Shown: positions 1-9,250, counted from the first letter of the stretch. The stretch: 42,617 nucleotides of DNA from Pelatocladus maniniholoensis HA4357-MV3 (GCA_019359115.1 JAHHHW010000120.1:1-42617), one strand, 5' to 3'. Program-made: numbers and translations. The notes: generated by a model from the sequence alone, not told the origin.

Positions 1-30
1 ACTATAAAAGTGAGCCATTGCAGTCTTTTT

Positions 31-73
31 GGGGGTATAGGGCGGCTCCCGTCGGGAGCCGCCCTATACCCCC
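31..73. repeat. Perfect 20-bp inverted repeat with 3-nt loop
   Basis: Two perfectly complementary 20-base arms (31-50 and 54-73) flank the trinucleotide GTC. The arms are GC-rich, unlike the AT-rich surroundings. No T-tract follows on the + strand, so it does not look like a + strand terminator. It lies just upstream of a 5'-truncated methyltransferase remnant. It is probably a dispersed palindromic repeat; a role in the gene's truncation is inference. Confidence 0.8.
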
Positions 74-97
74 TTACAATGATTATCATTATTAAAA

Positions 98-400
98 GTG
101 TATATTTTATTTTTTGGAAGTCCCTTAACTGAAAAATATGGATTTATCAAAAGCATAGACCAACCACTTCAGGAAGGCACGCCTATAAAATACACAATGT
201 CACTCAATACAGAGAAATTTAGCTTCCATAACTATTACCTCAGTAAAACCACTTATGAATGGGCATTGCAAAGTGCAGGTTTCAAAGAGGTTCGCTGGCA
301 AAAACCGCTAGTTTCTCCTGAAGGACTAGAGGAGTTTGGTCAAGAGTTTTGGCAGGTTTTTCTGGAATATGTACCTATAGTTTTCATTGAATGTTTGTAG
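98..400 (+). pseudogene. C-terminal remnant of a class I SAM-dependent methyltransferase
   Basis: The 100-residue frame resembles only the last third of small cyanobacterial class I methyltransferases: a KYGF segment, then a beta-rich stretch with FSFHNYYLS, an ATYEWA-like helix (here TTYEWALQSAGF) and a terminal VSPEG...FGQEFWQVFL block. The SAM-binding Rossmann motifs that should precede this are absent, and the palindrome at 31-73 interrupts the upstream sequence. The first Met is therefore probably fortuitous and the reading frame a relic. Family recognition is from memory of the C-terminal pattern. A complete small protein of unknown function cannot be excluded. Confidence 0.55.
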
Positions 401-434
401 TTATTGGCTAAATGATTTTGAGTCCCTCTGATAT

Positions 435-461
435 AAAAAAACTGCTCTCCCTACAGAGCAG
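435..461 (-). terminator. Rho-independent terminator downstream of the ABC exporter
   Basis: Read on the minus strand, CTGCTCT, a 6-nt loop and AGAGCAG are followed by a run of T (435-441 on the + strand is all A). It sits about 130 nt past the stop of the minus-strand ABC transporter. The 7-bp stem plus T-tract is a textbook intrinsic terminator shape. Confidence 0.6.
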
Positions 462-588
462 CAGAGAGAGCGAAGCCATGCCATTTCACATATTTATGAG
501 ATACACTTCATTTTGACGCTATTTCGTAAACCAAGAGAAAAAAAGGAATACCCAAGGCTTAGTTTAAAAACCAGGATTCCCAAATCCC

Positions 589-2409
589 CTATCTTAAACC
601 CGATTGCACACGCCAGAGACTTGCATACACTCCATTTTCTTCTAGCAGTTGTTCATGGGTTCCAGACTCAACAAATTGTCCGTATTCCATAACGTAGATA
701 CGATCAGCATTGCGGATAGTAGAAAGACGGTGAGCGATCGCAATCGTTGTTCTATTAACAGTAATTCGTTCTAGCGACTTTTGAATTGCTGCTTCCGTTT
801 CATTATCTACCGCCGAAGTGGCTTCATCTAATATGAGAATCGGTGGATTTTTTAACACAGCACGAGCGATCGCAATCCGTTGGCGTTGTCCACCAGATAA
901 CTTTTGCCCTCGTTCCCCGACAATTGTCTCATAACCTTGGGGTAATAGCATAATAAAATCGTGTGCTTCACCGATTTTCGCCGCCGTGACAATTTCTTGT
1001 TGTGTAGCGTCAAAAGTTCCGTAGGCGATATTTTCGGCGACAGTACCGTGAAACAAAAATACATCCTGACTCACCAAACCCATACAACGGCGTAAGTCTC
1101 GTAATTGTAGGTTTTGGATATCAATTCCATCCAGGGTGATTGTTCCAGATTGCACCTCGTAGAAGCGTAATAATAATTTGACGAGAGTGCTTTTACCAGA
1201 ACCAGTCGAACCAACAATGGCGATCGTTTTACCTGCGGGGATGTCTAGCGATAAATTTTTAATTACCGCTTGGCGATCTTGATAGTTAAAAGTGACATTT
1301 TGAAATTTTACTTCCCCACGTACATTTTCAACAGGTAAAGATACATCTCCCGGATGGATTGCAATCGGCGTGTCTAACAAATTCATGACACGATTTGTAG
1401 AAGCCATTGCTCGTTGATATTGGTCAAAAGTATCGCCTAATCTCGTTAAAGGCCATAACATTCGTTGAATTAAAAATACTAAAACACTATAAGTCCCTAC
1501 AGAAATTTTGCCATTGACTGCTGATAATCCACCATAAAACAGTAACGCTGTAAATCCTGCCAAAATCAACATCCGAATTAAAGGAACATAAGCAGCAGAA
1601 AGTTGAATAGCTTTAGAATTACTGCGACGATAAGCTTCACTTTCTAAACCTAAACGAGAGATTTCATAATCTTCAGCCGTGAAACTTTTAATAGTAGTAA
1701 TACCGCTTAAATTATTTGACAAGCGGGAATTTAATAAACCTACCTTTTCTCGGACATCAGCATAGCGGGGTGCGAGTACATTCTGATAAGCAAATGTTCC
1801 CCAAAGAATAAAAGGAATAGGCAACATTGCCATCCATGCTACACCCGGAGCCAAAATAAAGAAAGCCCCACCAATAATTAATACCGTCACCACAACCTGG
1901 ATAATGTCATTGGCGCCAACATCCAAAAAGCGTTCGAGTTGGTTGATATCATCACTAAGAATAGACATCAAACCACCAGTGCTGCGTTCTTCAAAATATG
2001 CTAATTCTAAATCTTGTAAATGCTCATAAGCATCAAGACGCAAATCATGCTGAATGTTTTGGGCTAAATTGCGCCAAAATTTTTCGTAAGCGTACTCCAA
2101 AGCCGATTCTAAAATCCAAATAATTACAGTTAGGACAGAAAGAATTAAAAATTGTCCAAAGATGTCTCTGACTCCCAACCGTGCAATGATAGAATCTTGC
2201 TGCTTGACTACCACATCTACCGCAATACCGATTAATGCTGGTGGTGCTAAGTCAAAAAGTTTATTTAGGATAGAACAAATACTAGCCCACCAAATTTGTT
2301 TGCGATACTTATGTCCGTAGTTCAGCAGACGTTTGAGGGGATGAACTGAACCCCGGTGTTTTCTATCCACCCGACGAGATTTAATTACTGTAGTCACAAC
2401 CCTGTGCAA
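589..2409 (-). CDS. ABC exporter, fused membrane and ATPase domains (MsbA/MdlB type)
   Basis: This is a 606-residue half-transporter expected to work as a homodimer in the membrane and export lipids, peptides or drugs; the substrate cannot be read from sequence. Residues about 35-330 form the six-helix transmembrane domain. Residues about 365-600 are the nucleotide-binding domain, with Walker [10 protein letters not shown] (400-408), signature LSGGQ (504-508), Walker B ILILDEA (524-530) followed by the D-loop SAVD, and the switch His in AHRLST (560). Length is normal for the family. The longest frame begins at a TTG codon (2409-2407). The first about 25 residues are basic and non-conserved, so a slightly later start is possible. 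It is divergent from the prohibitin-like gene, with about 100 nt between them for both promoters. Confidence 0.9.
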   Translation of the reverse strand: MHRVVTTVIKSRRVDRKHRGSVHPLKRLLNYGHKYRKQIWWASICSILNKLFDLAPPALIGIAVDVVVKQQDSIIARLGVRDIFGQFLILSVLTVIIWILESALEYAYEKFWRNLAQNIQHDLRLDAYEHLQDLELAYFEERSTGGLMSILSDDINQLERFLDVGANDIIQVVVTVLIIGGAFFILAPGVAWMAMLPIPFILWGTFAYQNVLAPRYADVREKVGLLNSRLSNNLSGITTIKSFTAEDYEISRLGLESEAYRRSNSKAIQLSAAYVPLIRMLILAGFTALLFYGGLSAVNGKISVGTYSVLVFLIQRMLWPLTRLGDTFDQYQRAMASTNRVMNLLDTPIAIHPGDVSLPVENVRGEVKFQNVTFNYQDRQAVIKNLSLDIPAGKTIAIVGSTGSGKSTLVKLLLRFYEVQSGTITLDGIDIQNLQLRDLRRCMGLVSQDVFLFHGTVAENIAYGTFDATQQEIVTAAKIGEAHDFIMLLPQGYETIVGERGQKLSGGQRQRIAIARAVLKNPPILILDEATSAVDNETEAAIQKSLERITVNRTTIAIAHRLSTIRNADRIYVMEYGQFVESGTHEQLLEENGVYASLWRVQSGLR

Positions 2410-2495
2410 TTTTGTGAAGAAACCGATATTACCACGTTTGCCAGTATTTAGGCGTCAGCATTGAGCTGTAAAAACCTGACATAGACACAAGACAC

Positions 2496-2502
2496 AAAGG
2501 AG
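2496..2502 (+). promoter_or_regulatory. Shine-Dalgarno site fixing a TTG start
   Basis: AAAGGAG lies 7 nt before the TTG at 2510 of the prohibitin-like gene. No in-frame ATG fits the expected N-terminal anchor, so this strong site decides the non-ATG start. Confidence 0.6.
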
Positions 2503-2509
2503 ATGAAAT

Positions 2510-3352
2510 TTGAAAAATCAGCAATTAGGTAGTTGGCAAAATACAGTAGCAGGAGTTGCAATAGCAATACTTGTGATTTTGAGTCTTAATTCCTTTATCA
2601 TTATTAATCCAGGTGAGGCAGGAGTTCTGAGTATACTAGGTAAAGCCAGAGATGGAGCCTTAGTAGAAGGTATTCATTTCAAACCGCCATTCATATCTAA
2701 AGTAGATGTATACGATGTGACAGTGCAAAAATATGAAATACCAGCTCAAAGTGCTACCAAAGATTTGCAAGAACTAACCGCAAAATTTGCGATCAATTTC
2801 CGTATAGATCCGCAACAAGTAGTTGAAATTAGAAGAAAACAGGGAAGCTTAGAAAATATTGTTGCTAAAATAATTGCTCCTCAAACTCAGGAATCATTCA
2901 AAATTGCAGCCGCAAGGAGGACAGTAGAAGAGTCGATCACCAAAAGAAATGACCTTAAGGATGATTTTGATACGGCATTAGGTCAACGCTTAGAAAAATA
3001 TGGAATAATAGTCTTGGATACTAGCGTCATTGACTTGACTTTTTCTCTAGAGTTTGCGAAAGCCGTAGAGGATAAACAAATTGCTGAACAAAGAGCGCAA
3101 AGAGCAGTTTACATAGCACAAGAAGCCGAACAAGAAGCACAAGCAGAAATTAATCGCGCCAAAGGTAAATCAGAAGCTCAAAGACTTTTAGCGGAAACCT
3201 TAAAAGCTCCAGGAGGACAACTAGTTCTGCAAAAAGAAGCAATTGAAGCATGGAAAAATGGCGGTGCTCAAATGCCAAAAGTTCTTGTAATGGGTAAAGA
3301 CTCACAAAGTAGTGTTCCCTTTATTTTCAATATGAGTAACATACAGGATTAG
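2510..3352 (+). CDS. Prohibitin-family (SPFH/Band 7) membrane protein
   Basis: This 280-residue protein has one N-terminal membrane anchor (about residues 11-31) followed directly by the PGEAGV entry to an SPFH/Band 7 domain (about 35-200). A charged Ala/Glu/Gln-rich helix then runs to about 235, with the repeated EQEAQAE pattern of prohibitin and HflC coiled coils. Family members build ring-like membrane scaffolds that hold proteases or organise lipid domains; the partner here is unknown. The start is TTG, supported by a strong Shine-Dalgarno site 7 nt upstream. DUF1824 follows in the same direction after about 55 nt. Family assignment is confident; precise role is not. Confidence 0.88.
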   Translation: MKNQQLGSWQNTVAGVAIAILVILSLNSFIIINPGEAGVLSILGKARDGALVEGIHFKPPFISKVDVYDVTVQKYEIPAQSATKDLQELTAKFAINFRIDPQQVVEIRRKQGSLENIVAKIIAPQTQESFKIAAARRTVEESITKRNDLKDDFDTALGQRLEKYGIIVLDTSVIDLTFSLEFAKAVEDKQIAEQRAQRAVYIAQEAEQEAQAEINRAKGKSEAQRLLAETLKAPGGQLVLQKEAIEAWKNGGAQMPKVLVMGKDSQSSVPFIFNMSNIQD

Positions 3353-3406
3353 ACCTGAATTGTTCTAGAACAAAAGCGCACATCAACACAGATAATCAAC
3401 CGAGAT

Positions 3407-3823
3407 ATGTCAAGCACAAACCAAACCAATCTCACAATTGCTGAAGCTAAAAAAGTTCTGAATAAATTCAACTGTGTAGACATAGCACCAAAAATTACAC
3501 CATCAGAAAAGCCTGTAATCAGACAAGCATTACTTTTTCTAGCAAAATTATCTGATTATCAGATTTTAGGGATTTGTGCTGACACTGAAGAAGAAGGAAT
3601 GCTAGCCATGAAAACTTATTCCCTCGCTTTGGGGTATGAACCACCAAGTAATTTACCTAAAATTGATGGGCCTGTATACATCAAATTAAATGGTAAAAAT
3701 GGTGTGTGTCACATAGATACTTATTTTGGACATCATCGCGGTGTGTTGGTGTCTTGTCAATGTTACTCTTCAGAGGGAATTAATGAGATGTATGGTCATT
3801 TACCCTTGGATTTATTTGTTTAA
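3407..3823 (+). CDS. DUF1824 family protein
   Basis: This 138-residue soluble protein matches the cyanobacterial DUF1824 family as I know it: an N-terminal helical region (TIAEAKKVLNKF), the ICADTEEEGM segment around residues 62-71, a GPVYIKLNGK strand and a C-terminal SEGINEMYGHLPLDLF. There are no membrane segments or signal peptide and no catalytic motif is evident. The biochemical function is not known. It lies between the prohibitin-like gene and an ABC-F gene, all on the + strand, but with a gap to the latter that contains a palindrome, so a shared transcript is uncertain. Confidence 0.8.
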   Translation: MSSTNQTNLTIAEAKKVLNKFNCVDIAPKITPSEKPVIRQALLFLAKLSDYQILGICADTEEEGMLAMKTYSLALGYEPPSNLPKIDGPVYIKLNGKNGVCHIDTYFGHHRGVLVSCQCYSSEGINEMYGHLPLDLFV

Positions 3824-3856
3824 ATCAGTGCATTTTTAGCTTCAGAAAAAGTTTTT

Positions 3857-3920
3857 TGTGTCTTAGTGTCTTAGTGATTTAAGAAAATATTTTCTTAACC
3901 ACCAAGACGCCAAGATACCA
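3857..3920. repeat. Long imperfect palindrome just upstream of the ABC-F gene
   Basis: The core at 3879-3898 is a perfect 20-bp palindrome (TTAAGAAAAT and its complement). It is extended on both sides by imperfectly complementary arms (left GTGTCTTAGTG, right CACCAAGACGC). The unit ends only about 20 nt before the ABC-F ATG. It resembles the dispersed CTTGGTGTCTTGG-type repeats I associate with Nostoc intergenic DNA. In the transcript it would fold into a long hairpin in the 5' leader, so an effect on expression is possible but not shown. Confidence 0.6.
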
Positions 3921-3940
3921 AGTTAATTACATAAAAATTT

Positions 3941-5866
3941 ATGAGTTTAATTACACTACAATCAGTTAAAAAAGATTTTGGTATTAAAGAAATTCTCAAA
4001 GATGCTAATTTTAGTTTAGATGCTAATGATAAGGTCGGTTTAATTGGGACTAATGGTTCTGGTAAATCAACTCTGTTAAAAATGATTGCTGGTTTAGAAC
4101 CAGTTGACGAAGGTCAATTTTTAGTTAATTCTGGTGCAAAGATTATTTATTTACCCCAACAGCCAGATTTAGATGATGATCATACTGTTTTAGAGCAAGT
4201 TTTTGCTGACAGTGGTGAAAAGATGGCTTTGGTGCGTGAGTATGAAGAAATATCTGATAAACTTGCTCATTATCCAGAAGATAATCAGTTAATGTCCCGG
4301 CTTTCGGTGGTGATGCAGCGTATGGATGCGACTGGTGCTTGGGAGTTGGAAACTAACGCTAAGATTATTCTTTCTAAATTAGGAATTACAGATTTTGATG
4401 CTATTGTTGGAACTTTATCTGGAGGCTATCGTAAACGTATAGCTTTAGCAACAGCTTTGCTATCAGAACCAGATTTATTACTGATGGATGAACCGACCAA
4501 CCATCTGGATGCAAATTCGGTGGAGTGGTTACAAAGTTATTTGAATCGCTATCGCGGCGCACTTTTATTAATCACTCACGATCGCTACTTTTTAGATCGT
4601 GTCACTAACCGGATTATTGAAATAGACAGAGGTGATATTTACAGCTATTCTGGCAACTATTCATACTACCTGGAAAAGAAAGCCGATGCAGAAGAAAGTG
4701 CTGTTAGCAGTCAGCGTAAGTTTCAAGGAGTATTGCGTCGGGAGTTGGAATGGTTGAAGAAAGGGCCAAAAGCCAGAAGTACTAAGCAAAAAGCCAGAAT
4801 AGATCGAATTGGTGACATGCAAGCGACGGAGTTTAAACAGGTTCAAGGTAAAGTTGATATTGCAACAGCTAGTCGTCGGATTGGCAAAAAAGTTATTGAA
4901 CTCAATAATATCTCGAAAAGTTATGGCGTTTGTACTTTAATCAAAGATTTTACCTACGAATTTAGTCCTGAAGATCGGATTGGGATTATTGGCGGTAATG
5001 GTGCGGGTAAATCTACTTTAATGGATATGATCACCGGACGATTACAGCCAGATACAGGTAGTGTAGATATTGGTACAACAATTCATATTGGCTATTTTGA
5101 TCAACATTCTGAAGAATTACTCACTGCTTTAAATGAAAACCAGCGCGTGATTGATTACATCAAAGAAGAAGGAGAACACGTCAAAATAGCTGACGGTACA
5201 ACAATCAGTGCTTCCCAGATGTTAGAGCGATTTTTGTTTCCGGGGAATCAGCAGTATGCACCGATTTATAAACTTTCTGGTGGGGAAAAACGGCGGTTAT
5301 TCTTATTGCGTGTACTGATGAGTGCGCCAAATGTTTTGATATTAGATGAACCAACTAATGATTTAGATGTGCAAACTTTGGCGGTTCTGGAAGAATATTT
5401 GGAGGAATTTAACGGTTGTGTAATTGTGGTATCTCACGATCGCTATTTTCTGGATCGAACTGTAGATACTATATTTACTTTGGAAGAAGGGGGTAATATC
5501 CGCCAGTATCCTGGAAATTACTCAGTCTATCTCGATTACAAAAAAGCCGAAGAAGAAAAGCAACAAGCAACTGTCAATACTAAGGAAAAGCCAAAAAATG
5601 TAGAGACTTTGAACTCAACGTCTACACCCAAAGAAACATCCAAGAAAAAGCGTTTATCAACTTGGGAAAGAAGAGAGTTTGAGCAGTTGGAAGATAAAAT
5701 TGCTCAATTAGAAACTGAGAAAGCAGAAGCAGAAAAAGCAATGACGAATATTTCCGCAGGGAATTATACTCAGGTGCAAAAGTTGTATGAACAGGTAGAA
5801 GCACTCAAGCAAGCAATTGATCAGGCGACAGAACGCTGGTTAGAATTAGCGGAGATTGAGTCTTAG
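3941..5866 (+). CDS. ABC-F family ATPase (Uup/EttA-like)
   Basis: This 641-residue soluble protein has two ABC ATPase domains and no membrane segments, the ABC-F layout. Domain 1 has Walker A GTNGSGKST (36-44), LSGGYRKR and MDEPTNHLD. Domain 2 has GGNGAGKST, LSGGEKRR and LDEPTNDLD. A charged interdomain linker (about 235-310, rich in RR, KK and KARSTKQKAR) corresponds to the P-site tRNA interaction motif of ABC-F translation factors. A Lys/Glu-rich coiled-coil tail follows (about 545-641), as in Uup. Proteins of this group act on ribosomes or, for Uup, in DNA repair and ribosome assembly. The C-terminal coiled coil favours a Uup-like member, but the exact paralogue is uncertain. Confidence 0.88.
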   Translation: MSLITLQSVKKDFGIKEILKDANFSLDANDKVGLIGTNGSGKSTLLKMIAGLEPVDEGQFLVNSGAKIIYLPQQPDLDDDHTVLEQVFADSGEKMALVREYEEISDKLAHYPEDNQLMSRLSVVMQRMDATGAWELETNAKIILSKLGITDFDAIVGTLSGGYRKRIALATALLSEPDLLLMDEPTNHLDANSVEWLQSYLNRYRGALLLITHDRYFLDRVTNRIIEIDRGDIYSYSGNYSYYLEKKADAEESAVSSQRKFQGVLRRELEWLKKGPKARSTKQKARIDRIGDMQATEFKQVQGKVDIATASRRIGKKVIELNNISKSYGVCTLIKDFTYEFSPEDRIGIIGGNGAGKSTLMDMITGRLQPDTGSVDIGTTIHIGYFDQHSEELLTALNENQRVIDYIKEEGEHVKIADGTTISASQMLERFLFPGNQQYAPIYKLSGGEKRRLFLLRVLMSAPNVLILDEPTNDLDVQTLAVLEEYLEEFNGCVIVVSHDRYFLDRTVDTIFTLEEGGNIRQYPGNYSVYLDYKKAEEEKQQATVNTKEKPKNVETLNSTSTPKETSKKKRLSTWERREFEQLEDKIAQLETEKAEAEKAMTNISAGNYTQVQKLYEQVEALKQAIDQATERWLELAEIES

Positions 5867-5945
5867 AGAACAGGAATGTTTTTCCAAACTAAATGTTTAT
5901 GCATATCTGACTGTCTCTTGTTTGCTCTATGGGAAATATGATCTT

Positions 5946-5973
5946 AAAATACCATCTTTTCGGATGGTATTTT
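5946..5973. terminator. Bidirectional terminator-like hairpin between convergent genes
   Basis: An 11-bp stem (AAAATACCATC / GATGGTATTTT, 5946-5956 and 5963-5973) with a 6-nt loop is flanked by A-rich and T-rich sequence. It lies between the ABC-F stop (5866) and the end of the convergent CRISPR operon (6008), and could serve both directions. Confidence 0.65.
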
Positions 5974-6007
5974 CTCATTATAAACACTGATACTAAAACT
6001 AACTAGC

Positions 6008-6652
6008 TTAATCAACACACTTCACACTTTTGATACTCCCATCTTCACGAAGAGACACAATCTTCACCTTCACTATCTGTTCTTCTTTGAGAACACTAGC
6101 TTTCTTCGGTTCCTTCTCAGTTAACTTAATTGTTCCCAGTATCTCGTAAGTTACTTTCTTACCATTTTTGTTGGTGACTTGTGCCTCTAATATTTGCTCA
6201 ACTTGGAACTCTTGCGACTTCACAACTTTCGCAATTTCTACTTGACGCGCTGATTCTATAGGTAATGGGATGGAAATGGGAATTTCTCCAATGGGTACAC
6301 CTGCATTTTTGTAATAACGCATCAGGCGAGATACCCAACCTAAAATTTGCAGAATTGTCTGAGCATCTGTGATGGTTTTCAGATGATCACTACAAGCTTT
6401 TTCGATACTGCGATAATAATCTATTGTTCTGCTGCTGTGACTAATTTGTCTACCGTTATTTACCAAGGTTTTGAGATACTTAAAAAACCTGGAAGTTGCA
6501 TCTGGTTGATTCGCAACAGTACGCAGATAAGCGATCGCTTTCCCTAATTCGTTGACATCTGCATCTGCTTTGACTAAAGTTTGAGCGATCGCATGAGCAA
6601 TATCCCACTCTCTATCTGTCAAGGATTCGGAATCAAATTCAACTAAAGTCAT
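6008..6652 (-). CDS. Unknown protein, last gene of the type III-D operon
   Basis: I do not recognise this 214-residue protein. Residues about 8-125 are predicted to be almost all alpha-helical (for example EWDIAHAIAQTLVKAD, LGWVSRLMRYY). Residues about 135-214 are short, charged and beta-like, with a Lys/Glu-rich end (VKVKIVSLREDGSIKSVKC) that could be a small beta-barrel. No nuclease motif is visible. Its ATG begins 2 nt after the stop of the upstream Cas7 gene, so it is very likely translated with the effector complex. The helical half is reminiscent of Cas11-type small subunits, but that is a guess from composition. An accessory protein specific to cyanobacterial III-D loci is equally possible. 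Confidence 0.6.
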   Translation of the reverse strand: MTLVEFDSESLTDREWDIAHAIAQTLVKADADVNELGKAIAYLRTVANQPDATSRFFKYLKTLVNNGRQISHSSRTIDYYRSIEKACSDHLKTITDAQTILQILGWVSRLMRYYKNAGVPIGEIPISIPLPIESARQVEIAKVVKSQEFQVEQILEAQVTNKNGKKVTYEILGTIKLTEKEPKKASVLKEEQIVKVKIVSLREDGSIKSVKCVD

Positions 6653-6654
6653 AA

Positions 6655-7716
6655 TTAGTACATTCCTGCTGGCGGTTCACGGTCGGTAGGATAACGCAGT
6701 ATGGCTGTGAGTTCCTCTAGTTGGGGTTTTTGAATCAGGCGTGAGTGAGCAACTTGAATATTTTTTTGTATAAAAGTTTGTAGATTCTCTCCGGTTATTT
6801 CATCAGATTCACTTACCTGATATGACGAATAGCGCTGCTTGAGATTTTGCGATTGTTCTATTTTGTCCACAGTCACCGTCATTGTTCCCATACCAATAGG
6901 CTTACCACCACCGACTTTCAAAGCGATAGGGTATTTAGGGTCTTGTCCTAAGATAATCAATAAAGTTCCTAATTCTTCTGGTAGTAAATTCTTAAAGTGC
7001 AACTTGGTTGTAAAAGTATACTCTCTGGCGGCTTGTTGTACTGGTACACCAGAATTTTGCCCTTTATCAATTGCTCTGATTGTATGATAGTAAAATTTGC
7101 GACCTGCTACGAAATCACGAACAAAGTATGCTTGGCGTTCTTCGGGACGGGGACGATACAGTGAAGGCATAAAGCCAGCAGTAAATCCCATTTTCTCACA
7201 TTTGGCATCGTTGAAATCTAGCAATCCTTGCCAACCCCAATTTTTTCCCGAAGCACCAAAGATTCGGCTGGCGGGACAAAGTTCATGTTTTGTCTGAGTA
7301 GAAGGTAAATATTCTTTAGGATACTTGTTATTTCTAACATAGTGTGATGTAACAACTGCTAAAGTGCTGTTGGTAATTGCTTCGTATACAGACCGGATGC
7401 AGCCTTTGAGTGAACTACCGCCAATTGAAAGTTTTTGATCAACACCCTGTATCATGGTTTTGATCAGGGGAATACGGTTGTTACCGATGTCGCTACCCAT
7501 AACAACAACCCCAGTAGAGACGTGGAGAGATGTCTGCACTTTCAGCTTCAGATATAAAGTACCATGTAGGCGATCGCTCAAATATTTGTGATGTCCCACA
7601 GGACGCTGTAGGTTGGGACGTTCTTTAGGAAAAGAGACGAATTGATAAGGTTTTGGTGCTAGTTCAGGTGTTGATGAGTCTGGGCGATTAGGTCGTTGGG
7701 GACGATTTGTTGTCAT
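6655..7716 (-). CDS. Type III-D RAMP protein, Cas7-like with an insertion
   Basis: This 353-residue RAMP (Cas7-like) protein has an N-terminal Pro-rich tail (residues 1-45), then a ferredoxin-like RAMP core. The GGSSLKGCIRS segment is the usual PGSSLKG crRNA-contact loop, and GGGKPIGMG near residue 270 is the Gly-rich RAMP loop. A long segment in between (about 125-215, containing CPASRIFGA and NWGWQG) exceeds a minimal Cas7 and may correspond to the Cas7-insertion subunit of III-Dv systems. The Asp that cleaves target RNA in Csm3-like subunits is not evident at the aligned position (IPLIK instead of DxPVIKD), so it may be non-cleaving. It overlaps csx19 by ATGA and is followed 2 nt later by the last operon gene. 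Confidence 0.75.
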   Translation of the reverse strand: MTTNRPQRPNRPDSSTPELAPKPYQFVSFPKERPNLQRPVGHHKYLSDRLHGTLYLKLKVQTSLHVSTGVVVMGSDIGNNRIPLIKTMIQGVDQKLSIGGSSLKGCIRSVYEAITNSTLAVVTSHYVRNNKYPKEYLPSTQTKHELCPASRIFGASGKNWGWQGLLDFNDAKCEKMGFTAGFMPSLYRPRPEERQAYFVRDFVAGRKFYYHTIRAIDKGQNSGVPVQQAAREYTFTTKLHFKNLLPEELGTLLIILGQDPKYPIALKVGGGKPIGMGTMTVTVDKIEQSQNLKQRYSSYQVSESDEITGENLQTFIQKNIQVAHSRLIQKPQLEELTAILRYPTDREPPAGMY

Positions 7717-8234
7717 AATTGCGATAGTTCTACAGTCAAAGCTACAAATTGCACAGTTGAGGTTTCATTATCAACAAAATAACGTTGAGCTAACTTTGGC
7801 TTTTTGTTATTTTCTGCTTGCAGTCGAATATCTAAATCTTTTGGGAAAATCAGCTTTTTGGGGAAACGAGTTTCCTCCGGACGATAACCATAAGCGGGAT
7901 ATGCGTTAGATGGAAAATTTTTGGTTTCACTTGGTTCGATTCGCCAATTTTTACCAACTAATTCAAAATCATGATGATTTTCATTAATACTTAATAACAG
8001 TACTTCATAGGTATTTTTTTGCTTGTACTTCCACCGCAGTTCACACTTATGATTGAACATTTGTCCTTCCATCATAGGAAAGTCTGTTTCTGTTGGAATG
8101 TTCTCGACAATTCCACTAACTTTATGAGTCCAGCGTAAAAAATAATAACTAGGTTCAACGATAAATTTTGGGATTAACTCTAGTAGTTCTGAGACTGATA
8201 AAGGTTGTTTTTTATAACCGACAAAAGCTTTCAT
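7713..8234 (-). CDS. csx19: Csx19-like type III-D protein (TIGR03984-like)
   Basis: This 173-residue protein resembles the TIGR03984/Csx19 family, a III-D-specific structural subunit. Features are the YFLRWTHKVSGIV stretch near residues 31-43, the F...KCELRWK motif near residues 60-69, and an EVLLLS strand (77-82). Its start overlaps the stop of the upstream Cas7 gene by ATGA and its stop overlaps the next Cas7 start, so all three are translationally coupled. In the III-Dv complex Csx19 sits in the effector backbone; I infer the same here. The identification rests on motif memory and on position between Cas7-type genes, so the exact family name is moderately certain. Confidence 0.6.
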   Translation of the reverse strand: MKAFVGYKKQPLSVSELLELIPKFIVEPSYYFLRWTHKVSGIVENIPTETDFPMMEGQMFNHKCELRWKYKQKNTYEVLLLSINENHHDFELVGKNWRIEPSETKNFPSNAYPAYGYRPEETRFPKKLIFPKDLDIRLQAENNKKPKLAQRYFVDNETSTVQFVALTVELSQL

Positions 8235-9199
8235 TTTGCTCCTACAAGTAATTTACTCCAAGACCTGACAGAGCGTTCAAACAAATCTTGAACTCTTCCT
8301 TCTTCCCAAATGAGTTGTACACCAAAACCTAAATCCATTTCTTGGGCTGCAACTGGTGTATTTTGATGGTCTTCTGTGGGAAAAGTATATAATTTTGCTT
8401 CATCTGGTTCTAAAAATTCCCCTACACCTAAAAGGAAAGTATTAGACCATTTTTTTGTACTACCAAAAGCGGTAATTTCTTGTTTATCTTCTGATAAAAT
8501 ACAGCCAGGATACTGCACAACGGCTTGATTTAACTTTACCTCTACAGTACCCAAACCACGAGATTTCGCGAAACCTAAGCCAAACCAACCATCATTTAAA
8601 TCTCGTAATACTAAACCAATTAAACCTAACTGTGCGAGGGTAAAATTCTTTAAATGAATTTTGGTACGGAATTCGCCAGCAGTACAAACTTGATAATTGA
8701 ACAATGCTCCGGGAATTGTAGAACCAAATACCCGATCAATTGCTACACCATTACGTTCTTCTATTTTCAATGGTTGAGATTTATCAGGATAAGCATCTTC
8801 TATTCTGACACGACTAGCAATAGAAGTATTGCCAAACATTTGGTCTGTAAATGAAGAAAATTTGTAAATATCATTTGCTGGTAAATCTTTACCATCTTTT
8901 GTTTTGAGATAATCGTGTTTATCATTTAATGGATCATTTGCCCAAAGTCGATCTAAATTATTAGAATCGCGTTTGTCTCTACCTACTGTCCTGACAATTC
9001 GTTCTGCATGGGCGCGAATAGCACCTTTTAAACTACTTCCTGGTAAATATATAGAACGTCCTCCTGCATGATATGTTTCCACAAACTCCATATCAGGCTT
9101 AGTTGGATCAGCCCCTTCTTTACCCGATTTAATCAAAATTGGGCCATCGGGAATTAGAGTTATATCGATTGTGCAATGATTAACAAATCTTTTATGCAT
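8231..9199 (-). CDS. Cas7-like RAMP subunit of type III-D effector
   Basis: This 322-residue Csm3-like RAMP carries the crRNA-binding loop LPGSSLKGAIRAHAE (about 52-66), a VAIDR motif in the middle and a Gly-rich C-terminal loop (GFAKSRGLGTVEV). PTKPD near residue 36 aligns with the GSD of Csm3, so an Asp is available for target RNA cleavage. I chose the ATG at 9199. The frame extends to a TTG at 9223 (330 aa), but that extension lacks a ribosome site and adds nothing conserved. A 200-nt gap containing a structured repeat separates it from the upstream gene. It ends in an ATGA overlap with csx19. Confidence 0.82.
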   Translation of the reverse strand: MHKRFVNHCTIDITLIPDGPILIKSGKEGADPTKPDMEFVETYHAGGRSIYLPGSSLKGAIRAHAERIVRTVGRDKRDSNNLDRLWANDPLNDKHDYLKTKDGKDLPANDIYKFSSFTDQMFGNTSIASRVRIEDAYPDKSQPLKIEERNGVAIDRVFGSTIPGALFNYQVCTAGEFRTKIHLKNFTLAQLGLIGLVLRDLNDGWFGLGFAKSRGLGTVEVKLNQAVVQYPGCILSEDKQEITAFGSTKKWSNTFLLGVGEFLEPDEAKLYTFPTEDHQNTPVAAQEMDLGFGVQLIWEEGRVQDLFERSVRSWSKLLVGAK

Positions 9200-9250
9200 G
9201 ATTATATTTAGTGAAGAAATCAAACTTTAAGGTTATTTCATTCTCATTCA

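Noticed and set aside
31-73. Intrinsic terminator
   Set aside because: No T-tract follows the stem on the + strand and it stands before, not after, the remnant.
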